A DNA stretch of 5,777 nucleotides from an uncultured Chloroflexota bacterium (GTDB lineage: Bacteria > Chloroflexota > Limnocylindria > Limnocylindrales > Limnocylindraceae), in assembly GCA_903938075.1 (NCBI GenBank), contig CAJABS010000171.1:1-5777 (forward strand), in the 5' to 3' direction. Below, one piece after another: positions 1-5,734 of the stretch (positions are counted from its first letter, which is position 1; every line of letters begins with the position of its first letter). The position numbers and the translations under genes are program-made. The notes beneath the pieces are model-generated. The model had not been told where the DNA came from, ran no database searches, and saw only the letters and a list, made by a program, of their open reading frames with translations.

Positions 1-1
1 C

Positions 2-547
2 AACTATGCCGACGGCGAGAAGCGCTACATGCTCCTACCAAACGGCCTCTCGGTCGGCGACAACGTGGTTTCGGGCCCAGACGCAGAAGCGAAGGTCGGA
101 AACGCCCTGCCGCTCGGTCGCATGCCGCTCGGTACAACCGTCCACAACATCGAGCTCGTTCCAGGCAAGGGCGGCCAGATGGTCCGCTCCGCCGGAACCG
201 CCGCGCAGCTCGTCGCCAAAGAGGGCGCATTTGCGACCATCCGCATGCCTTCCGGCGAGATGCGTCTCGTCCCACTTCTCTGCATGGCAACCGTGGGCCA
301 GGTCTCGAACCTTGACCACGAGAACATGGCGATCGGCAAGGCCGGGCGCGCACGACACATGGGCAAGCGTCCAGAAGTCCGCGGCTCTGCAATGAACCCG
401 GTTGATCACCCTCACGGCGGTGGCGAAGGCAAGGCCCCAACGGGTATGCCTCCGAAGACGCCTTGGGGCAAGCCTGCGATGGGTCTTCGTACCCGCCGCA
501 ATAAGTTGACGCAGCGGCTCATCGTCCGCTCGCGACACGCACGCTGA
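2..547 (+). CDS. rplB: 50S ribosomal protein L2 (5'-truncated by window edge)
   Basis: L2 is a primary 23S rRNA-binding protein needed for subunit association and for the peptidyl-transferase region. The reading frame is open from base 2, so the window starts inside the gene. 181 residues are visible, and with a usual family length near 275 roughly the first 95 are missing. The visible part starts NYADGEKRY, typical of the middle of L2. The family signature [20 protein letters not shown] lies at visible residues 123-142 and contains the conserved histidines near the active centre. It is followed by [15 protein letters not shown] and a basic tail ending SRHAR. One oddity is [10 protein letters not shown], where most bacterial L2 proteins have Trp instead of the His (GRxRWxGxRP). 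The stop is TGA, 16 nt before rpsS. Identification is certain; only the 5' end is unseen. Confidence 0.98.
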   Translation, partial: NYADGEKRYMLLPNGLSVGDNVVSGPDAEAKVGNALPLGRMPLGTTVHNIELVPGKGGQMVRSAGTAAQLVAKEGAFATIRMPSGEMRLVPLLCMATVGQVSNLDHENMAIGKAGRARHMGKRPEVRGSAMNPVDHPHGGGEGKAPTGMPPKTPWGKPAMGLRTRRNKLTQRLIVRSRHAR

Positions 548-549
548 TC

Positions 550-559
550 GAGGAGGAGG
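550..559 (+). promoter_or_regulatory. Strong Shine-Dalgarno site for rpsS
   Basis: GAGGAGGAGG lies in the 16-nt gap after the rplB stop. It offers two overlapping GGAGG cores, 7 nt and 4 nt before the rpsS ATG. This is one of the few ribosome binding sites in the window that lies outside a coding region. Confidence 0.85.
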
Positions 560-563
560 CTTA

Positions 564-848
564 ATGTCACGTTCGTCTAAGAAGGCTCCGTTCATCGAGA
601 AGCGGCTCCTTGCCCGCGTTCAGGCAATGAATGCGATCAACGAGAAGCGCGTCGTGAAGACCTGGTCGCGCGCATCGGTCATTTACCCAGACTTCATCGG
701 CCACACCGTCGCGGTCTACAACGGCCGCAAGCATGTGCCGGTCTTCATCACCGAGAACATGGTCGGGCACCGCCTCGGCGAGTTCTCACCAACCCGCACG
801 TTCAAGGGCCACCAGCGCACAGATCGCACGACGGCGGTGGCCTCGTGA
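564..848 (+). CDS. rpsS: 30S ribosomal protein S19
   Basis: S19 sits in the 30S head, pairs with S13 and contacts the A-site tRNA and 16S rRNA. The 94-residue product has the family's normal length. The start [16 protein letters not shown] matches the usual MSRSxKKGPF opening, with Ala instead of Gly at residue 8. KTWSRAS follows at 32-38. The S19 signature spans residues 53-78, from [10 protein letters not shown] through [11 protein letters not shown], and is followed by FKGH. The ATG at 564 is supported by the strong SD at 550-559 and by the N-terminal match. The TGA stop overlaps the GTG start of rplV as GTGA, so L22 synthesis is probably coupled to S19 termination. Confidence 0.98.
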   Translation: MSRSSKKAPFIEKRLLARVQAMNAINEKRVVKTWSRASVIYPDFIGHTVAVYNGRKHVPVFITENMVGHRLGEFSPTRTFKGHQRTDRTTAVAS

Positions 849-1189
849 GCATTCGCGTGAAGGCAACGGCAAAGTACGTGCGCGGTTCGACCCGCCGTGC
901 CCAGCTCGTGGTGCGCGCAATCAAGGGGAAGTCTGTGGCTGACGCTACGGCGATCCTGCGCTTCCTGCCGCACTCCTCAGCCCGCGATGTCGCATCCGTA
1001 CTCAAGAGCGCAACGGCCAATGCCGAAGCGAACCACAGCATTCCCGCCGACCGCCTCTTCGTGGTCGACGCCAGCGCCGACGAGGGCCCAACCTTGAAGC
1101 GCTTCCGACCACGTGCGCAGGGCCGAGCCTTCGCCATCCATAAGCCAATGACCCACATCACCGTAGTTGTAAGCGCAAAGGAGGCCTGA
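845..1189 (+). CDS. rplV: 50S ribosomal protein L22
   Basis: L22 binds 23S rRNA, and its long beta-hairpin lines the nascent-peptide exit tunnel near the macrolide site. The 114-residue product is normal in length. Residues 10-31 ([20 protein letters not shown] and onward) match the N-terminal rRNA-binding segment, with Thr at the position often occupied by Pro or Ala. [12 protein letters not shown] is the usual central helix. The C-terminal [20 protein letters not shown] (residues 88-107) is the family signature and includes the hairpin tip. The start is GTG inside the rpsS stop (GTGA overlap). The upstream SD is weak (GGCGGTGG at 833-840), suggesting reliance on reinitiation. Its last codons (AAG GAG GCC) contain the SD of rpsC. 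Confidence 0.97.
   Translation: MSIRVKATAKYVRGSTRRAQLVVRAIKGKSVADATAILRFLPHSSARDVASVLKSATANAEANHSIPADRLFVVDASADEGPTLKRFRPRAQGRAFAIHKPMTHITVVVSAKEA
1178..1184 (+). promoter_or_regulatory. Shine-Dalgarno site for rpsC, embedded in rplV
   Basis: AAGGAGG lies 7 nt before the rpsC ATG. It is formed by the Lys112-Glu113 codons plus the first base of the Ala114 codon at the end of rplV. It fixes the rpsC start. Confidence 0.85.
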
Positions 1190-1191
1190 CC

Positions 1192-1866
1192 ATGGGACAG
1201 AAGGTTCACCCAGTAGGCTTCCGACTCGGCATCACAAAGACGTGGTCTGCCCAGTGGTACGCCGACAAGGACTACACGAAGCTCCTCCAGGAAGACCTGC
1301 GCATTCGCAAGTTGATCGACGTGAAGTTGGCCGCGGCCAGCATCTCGAAGGTTGAGATCGAGCGCGGCTTGAACTACGTCACCGTGACCGTTCACTCGGC
1401 CAAGCCGGGTGTGGTGATCGGCAAGGGTGGCGCAAACGTCGAAGTACTCCGCGCTGCGATCGGCGAGATCAGCGCCGGCAAGGTCAAGCTGGAGATCAAG
1501 GAGATCCGACAGCCAGACCTCGACGCCTACCTCGTAGCCGCATCCATCGGCGCACAGCTGGTCCGACGCATCGCCTTCCGCAAGGCGCTGAAGCAGGGGA
1601 TTCAGCGCTCAATGAAGGCTGGCGCGAAGGGCGTGAAGATCATGGTCTCCGGTCGACTTGGCGGCGCTGAGATGAGCCGCACCGAGTGGGACCGCGACGG
1701 CCGACTCCCGCTCCATACGCTTCGTGCCGATATTGACTTCTCCGTCTTCCATGCCACGACGACCTTCGGTCAGATCGGTGTGAAGGTTTGGATTTACCGT
1801 GGCGACGCCCCAGCTGATGTGCTGAAGCCAAAGCCGCTCTCTGAAAACGCAGGATCGGGGGCATAA
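1192..1866 (+). CDS. rpsC: 30S ribosomal protein S3
   Basis: S3 forms the mRNA entry tunnel of the 30S head together with S4 and S5 and contributes to mRNA unwinding. The product has 224 residues, within the family range. It begins [20 protein letters not shown], the classic S3 opening. The KH type-2 RNA-binding domain follows, with its GxxG loop as GKGG at residues 77-80. The C-terminal S3 domain contains [19 protein letters not shown] (153-171), then LHTLRADID and [10 protein letters not shown]. The stretch between these, [10 protein letters not shown], differs from the more usual xxxEAxTTYG type, a mild lineage-specific change. The start has an AAGGAGG site 7 nt upstream and lies 2 nt after rplV. 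The TAA stop is 2 nt before rplP. Confidence 0.98.
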   Translation: MGQKVHPVGFRLGITKTWSAQWYADKDYTKLLQEDLRIRKLIDVKLAAASISKVEIERGLNYVTVTVHSAKPGVVIGKGGANVEVLRAAIGEISAGKVKLEIKEIRQPDLDAYLVAASIGAQLVRRIAFRKALKQGIQRSMKAGAKGVKIMVSGRLGGAEMSRTEWDRDGRLPLHTLRADIDFSVFHATTTFGQIGVKVWIYRGDAPADVLKPKPLSENAGSGA

Positions 1867-1868
1867 CC

Positions 1869-2429
1869 ATGTTGATGCCGAAGCGAGTCAAGTGGCGCAA
1901 GGTGCAGCGAGGCCGCATGTCCGGTCCTGCTAAGTCTGGTCGCACCGTGGCGTTCGGCGACTTCGGCATTGCCACGACCGAGCCAGCCTGGGTCACCGCC
2001 CGACAGATCGAGGCTGCACGTCGCGCAATGACGCGCCAGATCAACCGCGGTGGCAAGGTCTGGATCCGCATCTTCCCCGACAAGCCAATCACCAAGAAGC
2101 CTGCCGAAACCCGCATGGGTTCCGGTAAGGGCGCTCCAGACCAGTGGGTTGCCGTGGTGAAGCCAGGGCGTATCCTGTTTGAGATCGCTGGCGTCACGCG
2201 GCCAGAGGCCGTTGAGGCCTTCCGCCTCGCCGGCATGAAGCTCCCTGTGAGCACGGTCATCGTGGAGCGCTCAGCTGATCTCGGCCAGGTTGTCTTCGGT
2301 AAGAAGTTCCTCCAGAAGGTGGCCCTCGGCGTCCCAACGACGGATGAGGCACCAGCAGCCGCCGGCGCTGCTCCAAAGGAGCCTGAACTCGTGAAGCCAG
2401 CGAAGCCTGCGAAGGAGGACGAGGCATGA
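1869..2429 (+). CDS. rplP: 50S ribosomal protein L16 with C-terminal extension
   Basis: L16 binds 23S rRNA near the A site and the 5S rRNA/L5 region and helps organise the peptidyl-transferase centre. Residues 1-134 are a normal L16. They include [37 protein letters not shown] (60-79), [12 protein letters not shown] (82-93) and [13 protein letters not shown]. Family members usually end shortly after the FRLAGMKLP segment, at about 137 residues. Here the frame continues to 186 residues. The extension first carries a somewhat hydrophobic part ([17 protein letters not shown], 139-155) and then an Ala/Pro/Lys/Glu-rich, probably disordered tail ending [12 protein letters not shown]. The ATG at 1869 gives the standard MLMPKR start, with GGGGG at 1857-1861 as a modest SD. 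The TGA stop overlaps the rpmC ATG (ATGA). Confidence 0.97.
   Translation: MLMPKRVKWRKVQRGRMSGPAKSGRTVAFGDFGIATTEPAWVTARQIEAARRAMTRQINRGGKVWIRIFPDKPITKKPAETRMGSGKGAPDQWVAVVKPGRILFEIAGVTRPEAVEAFRLAGMKLPVSTVIVERSADLGQVVFGKKFLQKVALGVPTTDEAPAAAGAAPKEPELVKPAKPAKEDEA
2412..2418 (+). promoter_or_regulatory. Shine-Dalgarno site for rpmC, embedded in rplP
   Basis: AAGGAGG lies 7 nt before the rpmC ATG. It is formed by the Lys182-Glu183 codons plus the first base of the Asp184 codon, inside the L16 extension. The extension therefore also supplies the initiation signal of the next gene. Confidence 0.85.
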
Positions 2430-2629
2430 TTGAGATCGCCCAGGTCCGCAATATGACTGATGCTGAGTTGGTCCAGGCTATCGCCGACGCGAAGCGTGAC
2501 CTTTGGCAGGCTCGATTCGAGCTGTCGACGCGTCAGTTGAAGGACACGAGTGTCGTAAACAAGACGCGTAAGACCATCGCGCGCCTGCTGATGGTCCTGG
2601 CCGAGCGCCAGGCCGCACAGAAGGCATAG
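2426..2629 (+). CDS. rpmC: 50S ribosomal protein L29
   Basis: L29 is a small helical protein near the peptide exit tunnel, next to L23, and forms part of the docking site for trigger factor and SRP. The 67-residue length is normal. The sequence fits the two-helix hairpin. The first helix covers roughly residues 9-36 ([20 protein letters not shown] and onward). Then [20 protein letters not shown] leads into the second helix, [14 protein letters not shown]. The TRKTIARL segment corresponds to the family's conserved R-K-x-I-A-R signature. It starts with ATG in an ATGA overlap with rplP and ends with TAG, 8 nt before rpsQ. Confidence 0.96.
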   Translation: MIEIAQVRNMTDAELVQAIADAKRDLWQARFELSTRQLKDTSVVNKTRKTIARLLMVLAERQAAQKA

Positions 2630-2637
2630 GGGGAGTT

Positions 2638-2919
2638 ATGAGCGAGCAGCATCTAGGAAAGCGCAAGACACAGACCGGCCGTGTTGTCAGCGATAAGGGT
2701 GACAAGACGATCGTGATCTCTGTAGAGCGCCTCGCGCAGCACCCTATCTACAAGCGCGTCATCCGCCGCACCGCACGATTCATGGCGCACGACGAGCTCA
2801 ACGACGCCAAGGTCGGCGACCTCGTCACTGTCGAAGAGTCCCGACCACTCAGCGCCCGCAAGCGCTGGACACTGGTCAAGGTTGTGAAGCGCGGCGAGTC
2901 GCAGGAGGGGGCACTGTGA
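2638..2919 (+). CDS. rpsQ: 30S ribosomal protein S17
   Basis: S17 is an early-assembly OB-fold protein that binds the 5' domain of 16S rRNA. The 93-residue product shows [18 protein letters not shown] (14-31), the usual first strands, then [19 protein letters not shown]. The S17 signature [13 protein letters not shown] is at residues 60-72, followed by ARKRW. The N-terminal tail [11 protein letters not shown] is slightly longer than the minimal form. The SD is a G-run (GGGGGAG at 2629-2635) close to the ATG and less ideal than its neighbours. The TGA stop forms a GTGA overlap with rplN. This joins the S10 half to the spc half of the cluster without a gap. Confidence 0.97.
   Translation: MSEQHLGKRKTQTGRVVSDKGDKTIVISVERLAQHPIYKRVIRRTARFMAHDELNDAKVGDLVTVEESRPLSARKRWTLVKVVKRGESQEGAL
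2903..2911 (+). promoter_or_regulatory. Shine-Dalgarno site for rplN, inside rpsQ
   Basis: AGGAGGGGG contains a GGAGG core (2904-2908) 7 nt before the rplN GTG start. It is encoded in the Gln-Glu-Gly codons at the S17 C-terminus and supports the GTG at 2916. Confidence 0.8.
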
Positions 2920-3284
2920 TTCAGACCGGTACCCGTCTCCGCGTCGCAGACAATTCCGGCGCAAAGGTGATTGAGTGCTTCCGCATCCTCGGTCGCGGTC
3001 GTGCAACCACCGCGTTCGTTGGCGACGTCATCGTTGCTGCAGTCAAGCAGGCAACACCAAACGCGGGCGTGAAGAAGGGCGATGTCGTGAAGGCAGTTGT
3101 CGTTCGTACCGTGAAGGAGATCTCGCGACCTGACGGCAGCGTGATCCGCTTCGACGAGAACGCCGCCGTGCTGATCGCCGCTGACGGCAACCCACGAGGC
3201 ACCCGTATCTTTGGGCCAGTTGCGCGCGAGCTGCGCGATCGGGACTACATGAAGATCATTTCACTCGCGCCGGAGGTGCTCTAA
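2916..3284 (+). CDS. rplN: 50S ribosomal protein L14
   Basis: L14 lies at the 50S subunit interface, contacting 23S rRNA and L19, and is also the docking point for the silencing factor RsfS. Its 122 residues are the standard length. The start [20 protein letters not shown] matches the family almost throughout. The L14 signature spans residues 60-86, from AVVVRT to [31 protein letters not shown] then precedes the typical end [12 protein letters not shown]. The start codon is GTG in a GTGA overlap with rpsQ, backed by a GGAGG 7 nt upstream. The TAA stop shares one base with the ATG of rplX (TAATG). This is the first gene of the classical spc operon, yet no promoter space exists here. Confidence 0.98.
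   Translation: MIQTGTRLRVADNSGAKVIECFRILGRGRATTAFVGDVIVAAVKQATPNAGVKKGDVVKAVVVRTVKEISRPDGSVIRFDENAAVLIAADGNPRGTRIFGPVARELRDRDYMKIISLAPEVL
3272..3278 (+). promoter_or_regulatory. Shine-Dalgarno site for rplX, inside rplN
   Basis: GGAGGTG is a strong SD whose GGAGG core ends 7 nt before the rplX ATG. It is encoded in the Pro-Glu-Val codons of the L14 C-terminus and supports the ATG at 3284. Confidence 0.8.
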
Positions 3285-3664
3285 TGCGTTCGGTATACGA
3301 GACGACAACGGAGATCCGCGTGGGCGACACCGTTTCGGTGCTCAGCGGTAAGGATGCAGGGAAGCGTGGCAGCGTTGAGCGCCTCGTGGCCCCAGGCAAG
3401 GTTGTCGTGACCGGCCTGAACATCGCCAAGAAGCACCAGAAGCCACGCCAGAAGATGGCGAACGGCTCACAGGCGCCAACAGTTGAGCCAGGCGGAATCA
3501 TCGAGGTGGCCATGCCACTCGCCCTCGCCAAGGTCGCTGTGGTCTGCCCAAAGTGCGACCGACCAATCCGCCTGAAGGCAGGCCGAACCGCCGACGGCAA
3601 GAAGCAGCGCCTCTGTGGCCGCTGCGGCACCGTCATCGGTGGCAAGAAGGAGGCTGCCAAGTGA
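3284..3664 (+). CDS. rplX: 50S ribosomal protein L24 with zinc ribbon
   Basis: L24 is an assembly-initiating 23S rRNA-binding protein near the exit tunnel. The 126-residue product carries a KOW motif in residues 12-34 ([20 protein letters not shown] and onward). [13 protein letters not shown] and the [13 protein letters not shown] segment follow, as usual for the family. The C-terminal part holds two CxxC pairs, CPKC at 88-91 and CGRC at 111-114, a likely zinc ribbon. Related CPKC/CxKC L24 forms occur in several bacterial phyla, while others have lost the cysteines. The N-terminus ([15 protein letters not shown]) is about eight residues longer than minimal L24, and a good SD supports this start. 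All seven proline codons are CCA. The stop overlaps rplE (GTGA). Confidence 0.97.
   Translation: MRSVYETTTEIRVGDTVSVLSGKDAGKRGSVERLVAPGKVVVTGLNIAKKHQKPRQKMANGSQAPTVEPGGIIEVAMPLALAKVAVVCPKCDRPIRLKAGRTADGKKQRLCGRCGTVIGGKKEAAK
3647..3653 (+). promoter_or_regulatory. Shine-Dalgarno site for rplE, embedded in rplX
   Basis: AAGGAGG lies 7 nt before GTG 3661. It is formed by the Lys122-Glu123 codons plus the first base of the Ala124 codon of L24. It decides the rplE start, because the frame is open further upstream and an ATG exists at 3553. Confidence 0.85.
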
Positions 3665-4200
3665 GCGAGCTGAAGCAGCGCTATACAACTGAAGTGATTC
3701 CGGCCCTGAAGAGCGAGTTCGGCTACACGAACGCGATGCAGGTGCCACGCCTCGAGAAGATCGTGGTCAACATCGGCCTCGGTGAGGCACTGACGAACGC
3801 CAAGGCGGTCGATGCGGCCGTGGGCGATCTCGCCCTTATCACCGGCCAGCGAGCGATTGTCACCAAGGCGAAGAAGTCCATCGCGACCTTCAAGGTCCGC
3901 GAGGGGAACCCAATCGGCGCGAAGGTCACCCTTCGAGGCGAGCGCATGTGGGACTTCCTCGAGCGACTGACCCGCGTCGCCCTGCCACGAATCCGCGACT
4001 TCCGCGGCGTGTCGGGCAAGTCTTTCGATGGCCGCGGCAACTACACCCTGGGCATGAAGGAGCAGCTCTCCTTCCCTGAGGTGGAGTTCGACAAGATCGA
4101 CCGACTTCGAGGTCTCGAGGTCACAATCGTAACGACGGCAAAGAGCGATGAGGAGTCTAAGAAGCTCCTCTCTATGCTCGGCATGCCGTTCGCGAACTGA
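3661..4200 (+). CDS. rplE: 50S ribosomal protein L5
   Basis: L5 binds 5S rRNA, anchors it in the central protuberance and contacts P-site tRNA and S13. From GTG 3661 the product is 179 residues, the family's standard length. It begins [20 protein letters not shown] and continues with [16 protein letters not shown]. The L5 signature region runs from about residue 57 to 81 ([20 protein letters not shown], then FKVREG), and [18 protein letters not shown] follows. The later [20 protein letters not shown] and the [20 protein letters not shown] segments are also typical. An in-frame ATG at 3553 would add 36 non-homologous residues inside rplX, so it is rejected in favour of GTG, which has a proper SD. 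It overlaps rplX by 4 nt (GTGA) and ends with TGA. Confidence 0.98.
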   Translation: MSELKQRYTTEVIPALKSEFGYTNAMQVPRLEKIVVNIGLGEALTNAKAVDAAVGDLALITGQRAIVTKAKKSIATFKVREGNPIGAKVTLRGERMWDFLERLTRVALPRIRDFRGVSGKSFDGRGNYTLGMKEQLSFPEVEFDKIDRLRGLEVTIVTTAKSDEESKKLLSMLGMPFAN

Positions 4201-4210
4201 GGGGGCTGAG

Positions 4211-4396
4211 ATGGCGAAGAAGTCGTTGGTACTGAAGTCGGCAGCGCCGGCAAAGTTTTCTACGCGGAAGTACAGCCGTTGCGCCCTCTGTGGGCGTCCA
4301 CGTGCATTCATCCGCCGATTCGGCCTCTGCCGAATCTGTTTCCGAGAGCGTGCCCTGGTCGGAATGATCCCGGGCGTCACGAAGTCGAGTTGGTGA
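4211..4396 (+). CDS. rpsN: 30S ribosomal protein S14, type Z (zinc-binding)
   Basis: S14 binds 16S rRNA in the 30S head near S3 and S10 and is a late-assembly protein. The 61-residue product is the short type Z form. Its cysteines C24, C27, C40 and C43 form CALC and CRIC pairs that should hold one zinc ion. [20 protein letters not shown] and the ending [10 protein letters not shown] are near-canonical. An in-frame upstream ATG at 4148 lies inside rplE and would add 21 unrelated residues. ATG 4211 gives the conserved MAKKSL start, so it was chosen. The SD is a G-rich run, GAGGGGG at 4199-4205. The gene sits between rplE and rpsH, its standard place in spc operons. The stop is TGA, 4 nt before rpsH. 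Confidence 0.98.
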   Translation: MAKKSLVLKSAAPAKFSTRKYSRCALCGRPRAFIRRFGLCRICFRERALVGMIPGVTKSSW

Positions 4397-4400
4397 GAAT

Positions 4401-4799
4401 ATGAACGTCACTGATCCAATTGCAGACATGCTCACTCGCATCCGGAACGCGTCGCGCGCCCGGCATGCCGAGGTGCTCGTCCCAGCCTCCAAGCTGAAGC
4501 TTCAGATGGCCCGCATCCTCGTGGATGAGGGGTTCGTCGCCTCCTTCGTTGAGACGAAGAAGGGCCCAGAGAACTACCTCCAGGTCACCCTGAAGTACGT
4601 CGACGGCAAGGTGCCGGTCGTCTCAGGCCTCAAGCGCATCAGCAAGCCTGGCCTAAGGGTTTATGCTGGTAAGACAGAGATTCCGCGCGTGCTCGGCGGC
4701 CTCGGTGTTGTCATCTTGAGCACATCAAAGGGGATCATGACCGGAGCGCAGGCCCACAAGGCCCAGCTCGGCGGCGAGATCCTCGCCTACGTCTGGTAG
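4401..4799 (+). CDS. rpsH: 30S ribosomal protein S8
   Basis: S8 binds helix 21 of 16S rRNA and is central to 30S platform assembly. In E. coli it also represses the spc operon by binding its mRNA. The 132-residue length is normal. It begins [20 protein letters not shown], the typical opening, and the S8 signature [17 protein letters not shown] is at 102-118, followed by the end [29 protein letters not shown] covers the usual link between the two domains. The ATG lies only 4 nt after rpsN. The SD is weak, GGTGAG at 4392-4397, overlapping the rpsN stop, so coupling to rpsN is likely. Codons 85-86 (CTA AGG) are rare types within this operon. The stop is TAG. Confidence 0.98.
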   Translation: MNVTDPIADMLTRIRNASRARHAEVLVPASKLKLQMARILVDEGFVASFVETKKGPENYLQVTLKYVDGKVPVVSGLKRISKPGLRVYAGKTEIPRVLGGLGVVILSTSKGIMTGAQAHKAQLGGEILAYVW

Positions 4800-4807
4800 A
4801 GGAGGGG
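4800..4807 (+). promoter_or_regulatory. Shine-Dalgarno site for rplF
   Basis: AGGAGGGG starts directly after the rpsH TAG. Its GGAGG core (4801-4805) ends 6 nt before the rplF ATG. The site occupies most of the 12-nt intergenic gap. Confidence 0.8.
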
Positions 4808-4811
4808 ACTG

Positions 4812-5360
4812 ATGTCACGAATCGGACGCAAGCCCATCGCCGTACCAGCAGGGGTGAAGGTCACCATTGAGGGTCGAACCGTTTCGGTCACCGGACCGAA
4901 GGGGACTCTCTCGCGTGAGATCCCTGGCGCAGTCGCATTCACCCTTGAGGCGGATGTGATTACCGTGACGCGTCCCGATGACAGCAAGACCAACCGCTCC
5001 ATGCACGGCCTCTGCCGCACCCTCATCGCCAATATGGTCGAGGGTGTTGCCACCGGCTTCCGCACCGATCTTGAGATCAACGGCGTCGGTTACCGCGCCG
5101 CCAAGGCGGGGAACAAGTTGACCCTGGCCCTCGGCTACAGCCACCCGATCGAGATCAACCCGCCAGCGGGGATCACCTTTGAAGTGGACGGCCAGACGAA
5201 GGTCGCCGTTCTCGGCGCCAACAAGGAGCTCGTCGGCCAGATCGCCGCAGAGATCCGTTCCCTCCGAAAGCCTGAGCCATACAAGGGGAAGGGCATTAAG
5301 TACGTCAACGAGGTCATCCGCCGCAAGGCCGGTAAGGCCGGAAAGGTTGGTGCCAAGTGA
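4812..5360 (+). CDS. rplF: 50S ribosomal protein L6
   Basis: L6 binds 23S rRNA at the base of the L7/L12 stalk, near the factor-binding site and the sarcin-ricin loop. The 182 residues fit the family's two-repeat architecture. [20 protein letters not shown] opens the first half, and VTGPKGTLS follows at 26-34. The second half has [20 protein letters not shown], then GYSHPI. The L6 signature PEPYKGKGI is at 154-162. The C-terminus ends [11 protein letters not shown], encoded by three imperfect 9-bp tandem units. The start is supported by AGGAGGGG at 4800-4807. The TGA stop overlaps the rplR GTG (GTGA). Confidence 0.98.
   Translation: MSRIGRKPIAVPAGVKVTIEGRTVSVTGPKGTLSREIPGAVAFTLEADVITVTRPDDSKTNRSMHGLCRTLIANMVEGVATGFRTDLEINGVGYRAAKAGNKLTLALGYSHPIEINPPAGITFEVDGQTKVAVLGANKELVGQIAAEIRSLRKPEPYKGKGIKYVNEVIRRKAGKAGKVGAK
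5325..5351 (+). repeat. Three imperfect 9-bp tandem units at the 3' end of rplF
   Basis: The units AAGGCCGGT, AAGGCCGGA and AAGGTTGGT follow each other in frame and encode Lys-Ala-Gly, Lys-Ala-Gly and Lys-Val-Gly. They form the basic C-terminal tail of L6. Such tails vary in length between species, and this looks like local slippage or duplication rather than a regulatory element. Confidence 0.7.
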
Positions 5361-5722
5361 GCCGCGCAACGACACGCGTCGCGTCGCGTAAGCGCCGCCA
5401 CGTTGGCATTCGGCTGGTGGTTGAGGGTTCTGCGGCACGACCGCGACTCGCAATCTTCCGCAGCCTGAACCACATCTACGCGCAGGTGATCGACGACGCC
5501 GCGGGGAAGACCCTGGCAGCGGCCTCAACGCTCGATGCGAAGGTGAAGGGCGACGCCAAGCGCACGAAGGTGCAGGAGGCCGCCGAAGTCGGAACCCTCG
5601 TTGCCGAGCGCGCTAAGGCCGCTGGTGTGGCGAAGGTCGTCTTCGACCGCGCTGGATTTAAATATCATGGGCGCCTCAAGGCGCTCGCAGACGCTGCCCG
5701 GGCTGCCGGGCTTGAGTTCTAG
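5357..5722 (+). CDS. rplR: 50S ribosomal protein L18
   Basis: L18 binds 5S rRNA with L5 and helps attach it to the 50S central protuberance. The 121-residue product has the basic N-terminus with [10 protein letters not shown] (11-20) and then [20 protein letters not shown] (27-46). The conserved C-terminal block includes [20 protein letters not shown] (94-113) and the end ARAAGLEF. The start is GTG within the rplF stop (GTGA). There is no GGAGG upstream, only AAAGG at 5342-5346 about 10 nt away, so translation probably depends on ribosomes finishing rplF. Codons 99-105 (bases 5651-5671) are notably AT-ending compared with the rest of the operon. The TAG stop is part of the rpsE SD. Confidence 0.97.
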   Translation: MSRATTRVASRKRRHVGIRLVVEGSAARPRLAIFRSLNHIYAQVIDDAAGKTLAAASTLDAKVKGDAKRTKVQEAAEVGTLVAERAKAAGVAKVVFDRAGFKYHGRLKALADAARAAGLEF

Positions 5723-5727
5723 GAGGG
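5721..5727 (+). promoter_or_regulatory. Shine-Dalgarno site for rpsE, overlapping the rplR stop
   Basis: AGGAGGG uses the last two bases of the rplR TAG stop and ends 7 nt before the ATG at 5735. It confirms the start of the truncated last gene. Confidence 0.85.
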
Positions 5728-5734
5728 CACTGAG

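Noticed and set aside
6..395. Plus-strand open frame in another phase over rplB
   Set aside because: It is Ser/Arg/Ala-rich out-of-frame translation of a certain L2 gene.
548..563. Terminators or promoters in the intergenic gaps
   Set aside because: The longest gap is 16 nt and is mostly SD sequence. No hairpin plus T-run is visible anywhere in the window.
802..2260. Minus-strand open frames of about 200 residues at 802-1395 and 1640-2260
   Set aside because: Both are shadows of rplV/rpsC and rpsC/rplP, with low-complexity Arg/Ala/Ser-rich translations and no domain.
3553..3660. Longer rplE start at ATG 3553
   Set aside because: It would add 36 residues with no L5 similarity overlapping rplX. 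GTG 3661 has AAGGAGG at 7 nt and gives the normal 179-residue length.
3640..3700. An E. coli-like S8 repressor site at the start of rplE
   Set aside because: In E. coli S8 represses spc by binding near the rplE start. Here rplX and rplE overlap by 4 nt and I cannot see a convincing helix-21-like hairpin. An RNA structure search would be needed to claim one.
4148..4210. Longer rpsN start at ATG 4148
   Set aside because: The 21 extra residues lie inside rplE in another frame and do not resemble S14. ATG 4211 gives the conserved MAKKSL start.
3256..4380. 374-residue open frame on the minus strand
   Set aside because: It lies exactly opposite rplX, rplE and rpsN, which are certain genes. Its composition is the reverse-complement shadow of GC-rich codons, and I see no recognisable domain or supporting SD.
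4815..5528. 237-residue open frame on the minus strand
   Set aside because: Antisense to rplF and the start of rplR. Long antisense frames are expected in GC-rich sequence where stop codons are scarce, and no domain is recognisable.
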